Shown in pieces: positions 33,721-42,138 of a stretch of DNA of 64,000 nucleotides. The notes beneath the pieces were generated by a model. That model searched no databases, had not been told where the DNA came from, and worked only from the letters and a program-made list of their open reading frames with translations. Position 1 is the first letter of the stretch, and each line of letters starts with the position of its first letter. Source of the DNA: Sphingomonas sp. S2-65 (GTDB lineage Bacteria; Pseudomonadota; Alphaproteobacteria; Sphingomonadales; Sphingomonadaceae); contig NZ_CP090953.1 of the NCBI RefSeq assembly GCF_021513175.1, positions 62,001 through 126,000 of the forward strand, in the 5' to 3' direction. The position numbers and the translations under genes were made by a program.

Positions 33721-34506
33721 TTAAGCGATCGTCGGCACGATCCCGCCCTCGGCGCGGATCGACGCTCCGTTGGTCACTGCGGCCAGCGGGCTTGCCAGGA
33801 ACACCACCGTCGCGGCGATTTCCTCCGCTTCTATCAGCCGGCGGATCAGCGACAGCGGGCCTAGCTTGGTGAAGAACGCCTCCTCGCGCTCGGCCTCCGG
33901 TGCATTCTTGTTGTCGACCACAGAGCGGATGAACTCGACGATCCCCTCCGACCGCGTCGGGCCGGGCAGGACCGAGTTCACCGTCACCCCGGTGCCGCGG
34001 GTCTGTTCGGCCAGGCCGCGGGCGATCGCGAGCTGGGCGGTTTTGGTCATGCCGTAATGGATCATCTCGCCAGGGATCACGAGCGCGCTCTCGCTGGCGA
34101 TAAAGATCACGCGGCCCCAGTTCTTTTCCAGTATGCGCGGGAAATAATGGCGGGCCAGCCGCGCGCCGCTCACCACGTTCACTTCAAAGAACCGGTGCCA
34201 GTCCGCGTCGGTGATGTCTGCGAAAGCCTTGGCTTCGTAGATGCCCAGATTGTTGACCAGGATGTCGGCATCGGGCGCCGCAGCGATCAACGCCTCGGCA
34301 CCCTCGGCGGTCGCCGGGTCGGCCAGCACTGCGCGAACCTTGCCCGCCGCCCCGACCTGCGCGGCGGCAGCGTCGAGCTTGGCCTGGTTGCGGCCACAGA
34401 TCACGACCTCCACGCCCTCGGCAGCCAGCCGTTCGGCAATTGCCAAGCCAATGCCTGCGGTAGAACCGGTAACGACGGCGGTGCGGCCTTGCAGCTGAAG
34501 ATCCAT
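33721..34506 (-). CDS. SDR family oxidoreductase
   Basis: 261 residues, classical SDR. TGSTAGIGLAIAERL (TGxxxGIG), NNLGIYEA (NNxG), Ser in IASESALVIPGEM, YGMTK (YxxxK) and PGPTRSEGI. The substrate is unknown; the family includes many 3-oxoacyl and quinone or alcohol dehydrogenases. Divergent from the LysR gene 98 bp away, so normally it would be its regulatory target; that regulator is now frameshifted. Confidence 0.87.
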   Translation of the reverse strand: MDLQLQGRTAVVTGSTAGIGLAIAERLAAEGVEVVICGRNQAKLDAAAAQVGAAGKVRAVLADPATAEGAEALIAAAPDADILVNNLGIYEAKAFADITDADWHRFFEVNVVSGARLARHYFPRILEKNWGRVIFIASESALVIPGEMIHYGMTKTAQLAIARGLAEQTRGTGVTVNSVLPGPTRSEGIVEFIRSVVDNKNAPEAEREEAFFTKLGPLSLIRRLIEAEEIAATVVFLASPLAAVTNGASIRAEGGIVPTIA

Positions 34507-34603
34507 GATATGCTCCGTTGATGATGCTGCCTTAAGCTAGGCGCCTGCTCTGCTCGTGATTAGACGAGCATGATGCACCTCAGAAGTGCGTGGGAGTCAT
34601 CAA

Positions 34604-35498
34604 TTGGACAATCGCATCGGTGAGATGGAAGCGTTTCTGGCGGTGGCGCGCGAAGGGAGCTTCGCGGCCGCGGCGAAGGCGTTGCGGCTAACCCCCTCGG
34701 CAGTGAGCCGCAGTATCGCGCGGCTGGAGACCCGGCTGGGGCTGGTGCTGATCCGCCGCACCACCCGTGCGTTGGCCCCGACGCCGGAAGGGGAGGCATA
34801 TCGCGATCAAGTGGCGGGCCTGCTCGCCGAACTCGATGCGGTGGAGCGCAACCTGTCGCGTGGGCAGGCGGGGCCGAGCGGGCGACTGCGGATCAATGCG
34901 TCGGTTCCGTTCGGGCTGCACTGCCTGGTGCCCATCCTGCCGCGCTTCCAGGAAGAATATCCGGCCATTACTTTAGACCTGACGCTGTCGGATGCCGTGG
35001 TGGACCTGGTCGAGGAACGCGCTGACCTGGCCATTCGGGTGGGGCCGCTACGCGACAGCCGACTTCGCGCCAAGAAGTTGGGCCGCAGCGAAATGGCAGT
35101 GGTCGCAAGCCCGGACTATTTGGCGCGCCACGGCACGCCGCAGCACCCGAGCGATCTCGACGCGCATCGCTGCCTCCATTTCAGCTTCCGCCGCTCGGTC
35201 GACCGCTGGCCGTTCACCGTGGAGGGACGGGGGATGCAGCGGCCGGTCAGCGGGCTGTTCTTCGGGAATTCCGGCGAGGTCGTGCGCCAGATGGCGGCTG
35301 CGGGTGGCGGGATCGCCCGGCTGGGGCGGTTCCACATCGCGGCGGACCTGAAGAAGGACGCCTTGTGGAGGTATTGCGTGGTTCAACCCGGGCGATGGCG
35401 AGTATATTCATGCGGTTTATGTCGGCCAGGAGCGGCTGGCGGTTCGGATTCGCGCCTTTCTGGACTTTCTGAACGAGCATCTGGCACTGCCGGGCTGA
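34604..35498 (+). pseudogene. LysR family transcriptional regulator, C-terminus frameshifted
   Basis: TTG 34604 (GGGAG 9 bases upstream) gives LDNRIGEMEAFLAVAREGSF, a winged HTH (AAAKALRLTPSAVSRSIARLE) and the substrate-binding domain down to AADLKK at about 35356. There the frame is lost: the normal end, LVEVLRG then NPGDGEYIHAVYVGQERLAVRIRAFLDFL, lies in the other two frames, with single-base losses near 35357-35361 and 35382-35384. As written, translation would add an unrelated tail reaching 35998 across the SWIB gene. Either a real pseudogene (last ~50 residues lost) or two sequencing errors close together. Confidence 0.75.
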
Positions 35499-35541
35499 CT
35501 GAGTCGCTGGCCGGACGCGGCTGTCGCCTCCGAACGCAAAC

Positions 35542-35571
35542 GGGGCGAGCCTTTCTTGAAAGGCTCGCCCC
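35542..35571 (-). terminator. intrinsic terminator after the SWIB gene
   Basis: Perfect 13-bp stem GGGGCGAGCCTTT / AAAGGCTCGCCCC with a CTTG loop. On the minus strand it is followed by GCGTTTGCGTTCG, so a modest T-content tail. It can serve both the leftward SWIB gene and the rightward LysR remnant. Confidence 0.75.
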
Positions 35572-35613
35572 GCGAAATCGCAACCGGTGCCGGCGTGATG
35601 CCGGCCGCTCGGG

Positions 35614-35883
35614 TTACTTGACGTGCTTGGAGATGTGCTTGTTCATCTCGAACATCGTGACCTTCTTGGAATCGAAGATCTTCTCCAGCTTGTCGTCCGC
35701 CAGAATTTCCCGCTTGTTTTCAGGGTTCTGGAGGTTGTGCTTCTTGATGTATTCCCACATCTTGCTGACGATCTCGCTGCGCGGCAGATCGGCCTTGCCG
35801 ACGATCGCGGCCAGTTCGGGCGAGGGGGTCACGGGCTTCGCAATACCGCCCTTGGCGCCGCCAGCTGCTTTAGTCTCGGCCAT
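35614..35883 (-). CDS. SWIB/MDM2 domain protein
   Basis: 89 residues. After a basic, Ala/Gly-rich N-terminal tail the SWIB fold covers about 18-89: ELAAIVGKADLPRSEIVSKMWEYIKKHNLQNPENKREILADDKLEKIF. SWIB domains are best known from eukaryotic chromatin remodellers; bacterial forms occur as stand-alone small proteins or fused to topoisomerase I in Chlamydia. DNA or nucleoid association is possible but not shown. The HVA1 gene lies 31 bp upstream in the same direction. Confidence 0.93.
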   Translation of the reverse strand: MAETKAAGGAKGGIAKPVTPSPELAAIVGKADLPRSEIVSKMWEYIKKHNLQNPENKREILADDKLEKIFDSKKVTMFEMNKHISKHVK

Positions 35884-35914
35884 GTGTCTCTTCTCCTGTT
35901 CCGCCCGTTACGGG

Positions 35915-36121
35915 CTATTCCTTGGTCAATGCCCCCGGCTTGTGAGCCGCTTTTCCGCCGTTATCGCTCTTCACGATGAACTGCGGGTCCTCCTTTGAAG
36001 CACGGACCTGATGCCCTTTGATCTTGGTATCGCTCGTCTGTCTAGTCACGACTTCGCCGTGGGCGGTGCCGCCGTGCGATTTCCAGCTTACATGATCGCC
36101 CTTTTTGAGGTCATCGGCCAT
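35915..36121 (-). CDS. HVA1/DUF2945 (hypervirulence-associated TUDOR domain) protein
   Basis: 68 residues, a single small beta-barrel: KKGDHVSWKSHGGTAHGEVV, KIKGHQVRASKEDPQFIVKSDNGGKAAHKPGAL. This is the DUF2945 pattern, a TUDOR-like fold of unknown role in bacteria. ATG 36121 preceded by AGGAGA. Probably cotranscribed with the SWIB gene. Its start lies 106 bp from the divergent alcohol dehydrogenase. Confidence 0.88.
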   Translation of the reverse strand: MADDLKKGDHVSWKSHGGTAHGEVVTRQTSDTKIKGHQVRASKEDPQFIVKSDNGGKAAHKPGALTKE

Positions 36122-36227
36122 CGGACATCTCCTGCTAACGGGGATTAAGCGCGCATCCGCGAAATATGTTTCGCCGACGGAACGCGTGACCGCATTCACC
36201 GTTCGGCTCACCGAAAGGGGTTCTTCT

Positions 36228-37205
36228 TTGAACAAGATGCTTGCGGCCGTGGTAACCGGCCCCCGTGCGTTCGCCGTGCACAGCGTGGAACGGCCGGAGC
36301 CCGGAGCGGGCGAAGTCCGCATCCGGCTGGAAGGGTGTGGGGTTTGTGCCTCGAACATCACGCCGTGGGAAGGGCCCGAGTGGATGCAGTTCCCGACCGA
36401 TCCCGGCGGCATGGGGCATGAAGGCTGGGGCGTGATCGACGCGGTGGGGCAGGGCGTCGAGGCGCTGGCGGCCGGCGACCGGGTGGCGGCGCTGTCGTTC
36501 AAGAGCTTCGCCGAATACGACCTTGCCCAGGCGAGCGCAGTGGTGAAGCTGCCCGACAGCCTGGATGATCAGCCTTTTCCCGGCGAGCCGCTGGGCTGTG
36601 CGTTCAACATCTTCCGGCGCAGCGACATCCGAGCCGGGCAGACCGTGGCGATCATCGGCATCGGCTTCCTGGGCGCTGTGCTCACGCGGCTGGCCAAGGA
36701 CGCCGGGGCGCGGGTGGTCGGGATCTCGCGGCGGCAAAGCTCGCTGGACCTCGCCCGCAGCTATGGCGCCGACGAGGGGATCGTGATGGACGATCATTGG
36801 CGCATCCTCGAGGATGTCCGCGCGCTGACCGGCGGCAAGGGCTGCGAACGCGTGATCGAGGCGGTGGGCAAGCAATGGCCGCTCGACCTGGCCAGCGAGC
36901 TGGTGTGCGAAGGCGGCAAGCTGATCGTCGCGGGCTACCACCAGGACGGGCCGCGCCAAGTGAACATGCAGATGTGGAACTGGAAAGGGATCGACGTGAT
37001 CAACGCGCATGAGCGCGATCCCGAGGTCCAGATGCAGGGGCTGCGGGAGGCCGTGGAGGCCGTCGCTAGCGGCCGACTCGACCCTCGAGCGCTCTACACC
37101 CATCGCTACGGGCTGGACCGGCTGGACGATGCGCTCAACGACACGCGCGACAAGCCCGATGGCTTCGTGAAGGCGCTGGTGACCTTCGAGGCGGCGGACG
37201 CATGA
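36228..37205 (+). CDS. zinc-type alcohol dehydrogenase-like (MDR) oxidoreductase
   Basis: 325 residues. N-terminal GroES-like domain with Cys in GCGVCASNITPWEG and GHEGWGVIDAVGQGVEALAAGD, then the Rossmann domain AIIGIGFLGAVLTRLAKDAGA. The structural-zinc Cys cluster of longer ADHs is absent. It probably oxidises or reduces a sugar or sugar-derived hydroxyl. TTG 36228 has GGGG 7 bases upstream, better than ATG 36237; the difference is three residues. Stop overlaps the next ATG. Confidence 0.83.
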   Translation: MNKMLAAVVTGPRAFAVHSVERPEPGAGEVRIRLEGCGVCASNITPWEGPEWMQFPTDPGGMGHEGWGVIDAVGQGVEALAAGDRVAALSFKSFAEYDLAQASAVVKLPDSLDDQPFPGEPLGCAFNIFRRSDIRAGQTVAIIGIGFLGAVLTRLAKDAGARVVGISRRQSSLDLARSYGADEGIVMDDHWRILEDVRALTGGKGCERVIEAVGKQWPLDLASELVCEGGKLIVAGYHQDGPRQVNMQMWNWKGIDVINAHERDPEVQMQGLREAVEAVASGRLDPRALYTHRYGLDRLDDALNDTRDKPDGFVKALVTFEAADA

Positions 37206-38185
37206 GCACGCCGAGGGTGGGCTTCCTGGGCACCGGCTGGATCGGCCGGCACCGGATGGAAGCGATCGTCGAGACCGGTGCAGTCGAGGTCGCCGGGATC
37301 GCCGACCCCTCTGCCGACATGGTGGCAGAGGCGCGCAAGCTGGCACCGGACGCGCCGGTGGTGGAGGGGCTCAACGGCCTGCTCGCGCTTGGCCTGGACG
37401 GGCTGGTGATCGCAACGCCCAGCGCGCTCCACGCCGAACAGTCGATCGCGGCGCTGAACGCCGGGGTCGCGGTATTCTGTCAGAAGCCGCTGGGGCGCAC
37501 CGCCGAGGAGGCGCGCGCGGTGGTGGCGGCGGCACGGGCTGCTGACCGGCTGTTGTCGGTGGACTTCTCGTACCGGTTTCAGGATGGCACGCGGCGAGTC
37601 GCCGAGCTTGCCCGGGACGGGGCGCTCGGGCGCGTGTTCGCCGCCGATCTGGTGTTCCACAACGCGTACGGCCCGGACAAGCCCTGGTTCTATGACCCCA
37701 AATTTGCCGGGGGTGGCTGTGTCATGGACCTGGGCGTGCACCTGGTCGACCTGGCGCTGTGGGTGCTCGGCTTTCCCGAAGTCACCGACGTGCGCTCGCA
37801 ATTGTTCGCCGGGGGCGAGCCGCTGACCGGCAGCGACCGCGTCGAGGATTTTGCGGTGGCGCAGCTCAAGCTAGCGGGCGGCACATCGGTGCGGCTGGCC
37901 TGTTCCTGGCGGCTCCATGCCGGGCAGGAGGCGGTGATCGCCGCCGACTTCTACGGCACCGATGGCGGCGCGTCGCAGCGCAATGTCGGGGGTTCGTTCT
38001 ACGATTTCGAGAGCCGGCATCTCACGGGCACGTCGCACGCGGTGATGACGCAGCCGCCCGAAGCGTGGGGCGGGCGCGCCGCAGCCGACTGGGCGCGGCG
38101 GCTGGCGGCTGGCGAGCGGTTCGACGCGGATGCCGAGGGGCTGGTCCGCGTGGCCGAGGTGATCGACAGGATCTACGGACGGTGA
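37202..38185 (+). CDS. Gfo/Idh/MocA family oxidoreductase
   Basis: 327 residues. NAD(P)-binding start VGFLGTGWIGRHRMEAI, then CQKPLGRTAEEA (the EKP motif reads QKP, keeping the Lys) and GGCVMDLGVHLVDLALWVLG with the catalytic-site His/Asp of the second domain. Members act on sugars or inositols at C3 or on UDP-sugars. It is translationally coupled to the alcohol dehydrogenase, so two successive redox steps on one sugar are likely; both probably belong to the glycan cluster upstream. Confidence 0.87.
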   Translation: MSTPRVGFLGTGWIGRHRMEAIVETGAVEVAGIADPSADMVAEARKLAPDAPVVEGLNGLLALGLDGLVIATPSALHAEQSIAALNAGVAVFCQKPLGRTAEEARAVVAAARAADRLLSVDFSYRFQDGTRRVAELARDGALGRVFAADLVFHNAYGPDKPWFYDPKFAGGGCVMDLGVHLVDLALWVLGFPEVTDVRSQLFAGGEPLTGSDRVEDFAVAQLKLAGGTSVRLACSWRLHAGQEAVIAADFYGTDGGASQRNVGGSFYDFESRHLTGTSHAVMTQPPEAWGGRAAADWARRLAAGERFDADAEGLVRVAEVIDRIYGR

Positions 38186-38197
38186 GCGGGGGATAGC

Positions 38198-38602
38198 TCA
38201 GGCGGCGCGGCGGACCTGAGCGAAGCTTTCAAAGGTCGCGCGGACGTTGGGCGAGGCATTCGCCGACAGATCGCTGACGCGGCCGATGAACTCGTCCGCA
38301 TCGGTGCTCGGCGTCTTGTGCGCCATGGCCCATTCGCCGAATTCGCGAGCCTGGATTTCGCGTTCCGACAGCATCACGATGGCGCGGTGGCGCGGATCGG
38401 CCTTGATGCGGGCATATGCGGCCTCGACCTTGTCCGTTGGCCCTTCGAGCGCCTGCAGGAAGCGCGTGCCGTCCGAGTAGAGCAGTCCCGTGATTTCGTC
38501 GCGCTGGTTGTTGACCCGCGATTTCGCAAGGATCGTGTCCGGATCGATACCCTCAGCGCCTGGCCGAACGCTGCTGACGTAGATGAGCTGAAGCATGGTC
38601 AT
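38198..38602 (-). CDS. single-domain BLUF blue-light receptor
   Basis: 134 residues, almost all BLUF domain. The flavin-site residues are present: Tyr8 in QLIYVSS, Asn31-Asn32 in KSRVNNQRDEITGLLYSDG and Gln50 in FLQALEG. Light would switch hydrogen bonds around bound FAD. There is no output domain, only a ~35-residue C-terminal helix extension, so it must act by binding a partner (as short PixD/YcgF-type BLUF proteins do). It stands alone between the sugar genes and leuA. Confidence 0.93.
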   Translation of the reverse strand: MTMLQLIYVSSVRPGAEGIDPDTILAKSRVNNQRDEITGLLYSDGTRFLQALEGPTDKVEAAYARIKADPRHRAIVMLSEREIQAREFGEWAMAHKTPSTDADEFIGRVSDLSANASPNVRATFESFAQVRRAA

Positions 38603-38852
38603 GGGTCCCTCTCGCGTTTCCCTCGCGCTTTTCGGTACTTAGGGGGAAAGTATGAGCAAATTCTTGCGGCGGTGGACAAAGCGGACATGCTCGGCCACAA
38701 AGTGACGGTGACCACCGCGCGCCTTCTTCGACTTATCCGCCCTTAGGGGCCGAACCGCCGCGCGCGCACGCCTCTAAGGGTTTAGCGACTTTCCGGCATC
38801 CCTGCGCCTGCGCTACTGCGCGGCCGCGATCTCCTTGCAGAGGCCCGTTCCC

Positions 38853-40511
38853 ATGTTGCGTGATCCCAGCGTCAAATACCGCCCGTTCCCCCAGGTCGAC
38901 TTGCCCGACCGGCAGTGGCCGAGCCGCACCATCACCACGCCGCCGCGCTGGCTTTCGACCGACATGCGCGACGGCAATCAGGCGCTGATCGATCCGATGG
39001 ACAGCGAGAAGAAGACACGCTTCTTCGAGCTGCTGTGCAAGGTTGGACTGAAGGAGATCGAGGTCGGCTTTCCGAGCGCCGGCGCGACCGAGTTCGACTT
39101 CATCTCGGGGCTGGTGCAGCAAGCCAAGATCCCGGACGATGTGTTCGTGCAGGTGCTCACCCAGTCCCGGCGCGACCTGATCGAGACGACCTTCCAGAGC
39201 GTGCGGGGCGCGAAGCAGGCGATCGTCCATCTCTACAACGCGGTCTCGCCCGCGTGGCGCGAAGTAGTGTTCCGGATGACCCGCGACGAGGTGCGCGAGA
39301 TCGCCGTCGCCGGCGCCAAGGTGCTGCGCGACGAGGCTGCCAAGCAGCCCGACACCGAGTGGCATTTCGAATACAGCCCGGAAACCTTCTCGACGGCCGA
39401 ACTCGACTTTTCGGTCGAGGTTTGCGAGGCGGTGATGGAGATACTGCGCCCCACGCCCGAGCGGCCGCTGATCCTCAACCTGCCCGCCACGGTCGAAGCG
39501 GCTACGCCGAACATCTATGCCGACCAGATCGAGTGGTTCTGCCGCAACGTGCCGAACCGCGACAGCGTGGTGATCAGCCTGCACACGCACAACGACCGCG
39601 GCACCGGCGTCGCGGCGGCGGAACTGGGGCTGATGGCCGGGGCCGACCGTGTCGAGGGCTGCCTGCTGGGCAATGGCGAGCGTACCGGCAATTGCGACCT
39701 CGTGACCGTCGCGCTCAACCTGTACACCCAAGGGGTGCATCCCGGGCTCGACCTGTCGAACATCGACGAGATCGTGAACACGGTGAACTATTGCACGAAC
39801 ATCCCCGTCCATCCGCGCACGCCCTATGCCGGCGACCTGGTGTTCACGGCGTTTTCCGGCAGCCATCAGGACGCGATCAAGAAGGGGTTCGCGGCACAGG
39901 AAGCGCGCAACGATCAGTTGTGGAACGTGCCCTATCTGCCGATCGACCCGCGCGACCTGGGCCGCGATTACGAGGCGGTGATCCGCGTGAATTCGCAATC
40001 GGGCAAAGGCGGGGTCGCCTGGGTGCTCGAGCAGGATCGCGGGTTGAAGCTGCCCAAGCGCATGCAGGCCGACTTCTCGCGCCACGTGCAGGCCCTGGCG
40101 GACGAGACTAGCCGCGAGCTCAATGCCGCCGACATTTCGGGGCTGTTCGAGAGGGTGTACCTGCCGGGAGCAAGCGACCGGTTTGCGCTGGTGGACTATG
40201 CCGAGAGCGGCGCTGCGGGGGCGCGGACCTTTGCCGGGACGCTGTCGGTGGACGGCGTGCAGCGCTCGGTAAGCGGGCGAGGCAACGGGCTGATTTCGTC
40301 GGTAATCGACGCATTGCGCGAGACGTGCGGGGTCGTGCTCGATGTTGTGGACTATAATGAGCACGCGATCGGCCATGGCTCGGACGCACAGGCGGCGGCG
40401 TATCTGGAGTGTCGGACTGTCGACGGCGCGACGGTGTTCGGGGCGGGGATCGATGCCGATGTCGCAACGGCTTCGGTGCGTGCGGTGTTGAGCGCGGCGA
40501 ACCGGGTCTGA
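38853..40511 (+). CDS. leuA: 2-isopropylmalate synthase
   Basis: 552 residues, the longer LeuA type II-like form that begins with KYRPFPQVDLPDRQWPSRTI. Condenses 2-oxoisovalerate with acetyl-CoA, first step of leucine synthesis. DMRDGNQAL (metal Asp, catalytic Arg), HTHNDRGTG (metal His pair) and NGERTGNCDL are present; the C-terminal regulatory LeuA dimer domain (about 430-550) should give leucine feedback. ATG 38853 chosen; a TTG six codons earlier is the alternative. No leader peptide or attenuator is evident in the 250 bp upstream. Confidence 0.95.
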   Translation: MLRDPSVKYRPFPQVDLPDRQWPSRTITTPPRWLSTDMRDGNQALIDPMDSEKKTRFFELLCKVGLKEIEVGFPSAGATEFDFISGLVQQAKIPDDVFVQVLTQSRRDLIETTFQSVRGAKQAIVHLYNAVSPAWREVVFRMTRDEVREIAVAGAKVLRDEAAKQPDTEWHFEYSPETFSTAELDFSVEVCEAVMEILRPTPERPLILNLPATVEAATPNIYADQIEWFCRNVPNRDSVVISLHTHNDRGTGVAAAELGLMAGADRVEGCLLGNGERTGNCDLVTVALNLYTQGVHPGLDLSNIDEIVNTVNYCTNIPVHPRTPYAGDLVFTAFSGSHQDAIKKGFAAQEARNDQLWNVPYLPIDPRDLGRDYEAVIRVNSQSGKGGVAWVLEQDRGLKLPKRMQADFSRHVQALADETSRELNAADISGLFERVYLPGASDRFALVDYAESGAAGARTFAGTLSVDGVQRSVSGRGNGLISSVIDALRETCGVVLDVVDYNEHAIGHGSDAQAAAYLECRTVDGATVFGAGIDADVATASVRAVLSAANRV

Positions 40512-40569
40512 GAGGGGCGGTCGGAGCCGTCCTCACGGCAGGTTGGAAGCCTGTTCGCGAACATAAGCG

Positions 40570-40676
40570 GTCACCCCGGCCTTGTGCCGGGGGCCACGTT
40601 GCCGCGCTGGCTGTTGCCTGATCTCTGGTCCGGCGTGTGCCGCCCGGTGGACCCCGGCACAAGGCCGGGGTGACGG
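40570..40676. repeat. intergenic palindromic repeat, family A
   Basis: GTCACCCCGGCCTTGTGCCGGGGGCC on the left and GACCCCGGCACAAGGCCGGGGTGAC on the right form a long hairpin around a ~55-base loop. It sits between the convergent leuA and Tat-SDR genes. Confidence 0.85.
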
Positions 40677-40719
40677 TTAGGGGGTCGACTGTAGCGGGCG
40701 TTCGCTGGCCAGCATGGGC

Positions 40720-41709
40720 TCAGGGGTTTCCCTTGCCGCCGTTGGCTCCGATCGAGCCGCCGGTGGTGAAACTGGATTCGTCCGAGGCGAGCAGGACATA
40801 GTGGCCGGCGAGTTCCACCGGCTGGCCGGCGCGGCCGAGTGGTGTGTCCTTGCCGAACTCGCCCAGTTGGCCGGGTAGCTGGCCGCCAGCGACCTGGAGC
40901 GGGGTCCAGAAGGGACCGGGCGCGACCATGTTGACGCGGATGCCTTTCTTGGCGAGCTGCTTGGCTAGGCCCTTGGTGAAGATCAGGATCGCGCCCTTGG
41001 TCGAGGCGTAATCGAGCAGCTCTTCGCCCGGATCATAGCTGTTCACCGAGCCGGTGTTGATGATTACCGCGCCGGGCCGCAGGTGCGGGATCGCCGCCTT
41101 GCTGAGGCGGAAGGTGGCGAAGATGTTGGTCTCGAACGTGCGGACCATCTGCTCGTCGCTGATTTCGGAGATGTCGGCCTTGCTCTGCTGATAGGCGGCG
41201 TTGTTCACCAGGATGTCGAGCCCGCCCAGGCCGTCCACCGCACGCGCGACGATCTTCTCGCAATTGGCGCGGGTGCGGATGTCCATCGGGATCGCCACGG
41301 CCTTGCGCCCGGCACGCTGGATCAGGTCGACAACTTCGCGGGCGTCGGGTTCCTCAGTGGGATAATAGTTGATCGCGACGTCGGCGCCTTCCCGGGCATA
41401 AGCGATCGCGGCGGCGCGGCCGATGCCGCTGTCGCCGCCGGTGATCAGCGCCTTGCGTCCGGTCAGGCGGCCCGAGCCGCGGTAGCTGGTTTCGCCGCAA
41501 TCCGGGCGCGGAGTCATCTTGCCCTGGAGCCCCGGCCATTCCTGCCGCTGCTCGGGGAATGGACCCTTGGTGAACCTGGTTTGCGGGTCGCGGAGCGGCG
41601 CCGCTGCGGCTGCGCCCGCCTGCGCCAATGAAGGGGCCGCGGCGGTTGCCGCCAGACCTGCTGCCGCACTGCCCAGCACGCCGCGCCGCGTCGTTCCCTG
41701 TTCCGCCAT
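40720..41709 (-). CDS. Tat-exported SDR family oxidoreductase
   Basis: 329 residues. N-terminal twin-arginine signal TTRRGVLGSAAAGLAATAAAPSLAQA (about 5-30), so it is probably sent folded with its cofactor to the periplasm. SDR core: ALITGGDSGIGRAAAIAYAREGADV, NNAAYQQS, YASTK (YxxxK) and SFTTGG near the end. The PLRDP-KGPFPEQRQEWPGLQGKMTPRPDCGE lead-in is that of the YghA/YhxC group. CAGGAG lies 7 bases before ATG 41709. Substrate unknown. Confidence 0.88.
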   Translation of the reverse strand: MAEQGTTRRGVLGSAAAGLAATAAAPSLAQAGAAAAAPLRDPQTRFTKGPFPEQRQEWPGLQGKMTPRPDCGETSYRGSGRLTGRKALITGGDSGIGRAAAIAYAREGADVAINYYPTEEPDAREVVDLIQRAGRKAVAIPMDIRTRANCEKIVARAVDGLGGLDILVNNAAYQQSKADISEISDEQMVRTFETNIFATFRLSKAAIPHLRPGAVIINTGSVNSYDPGEELLDYASTKGAILIFTKGLAKQLAKKGIRVNMVAPGPFWTPLQVAGGQLPGQLGEFGKDTPLGRAGQPVELAGHYVLLASDESSFTTGGSIGANGGKGNP

Positions 41710-41787
41710 GATGATCTCCTGGAAGTCCCTGCCTTGGACCAACCACGAACGGCGGACGCAGTCGGAAAGTTGCGCAGGTCCAGAAGT

Positions 41788-42138
41788 TTAGCGGGTGCGC
41801 ACGATCTCACAGCCGATGCGGGCATCGGGATAGATGTCGAGCTTTACTGAACGGACTTCGACGCGTTGCACCCGCGAATCGCGCAGGGCGAGGGCCGCGA
41901 TGGCGTCGCAAAACACCTCCTGCAGCTCGAAATGCCGCGAGGCGGCGAGTGCGAGGATGCCGGTCCGCAGGAAGTCGTAATCGACCACAGCATCGATGCG
42001 ATCTTCGGGCGCTGCTGGATAGCGGCACTCCATTGCCACGGTGATCTGGACGCGCTGGGCGGCTGCGCGCTCGGCAGCGTGGATGCCGAGGCCCATTGCG
42101 ACTTCGAGACCGTCTAGCAGGATGCGGTACTCAGCCAT
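41788..42138 (-). CDS. folB: dihydroneopterin aldolase
   Basis: 116 residues. RILLDGLEVAMGLGIHAAERAAAQRVQITV opens the tunnelling fold; Glu of AAERA-like substrate anchor and Lys near the end (RSVKLDIYPDA) are present. Cleaves dihydroneopterin to the pterin used for folate. Last gene of folE-SDR-folB; it overlaps the SDR gene by 8 bases, so expression is coupled. Confidence 0.88.
   Translation of the reverse strand: MAEYRILLDGLEVAMGLGIHAAERAAAQRVQITVAMECRYPAAPEDRIDAVVDYDFLRTGILALAASRHFELQEVFCDAIAALALRDSRVQRVEVRSVKLDIYPDARIGCEIVRTR

Noticed and set aside
35499..35998. C-terminal extension of the LysR frame to 35998
   Set aside because: It runs antisense across the SWIB gene; the natural LysR end lies in other frames and stops at 35498.
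38603..38852. Frame ending LGHKVTVTTARLLRLIRP before leuA (possible leader peptide)
   Set aside because: No start codon with a ribosome site, no run of Leu codons typical of a leu leader, and no antiterminator hairpins visible.
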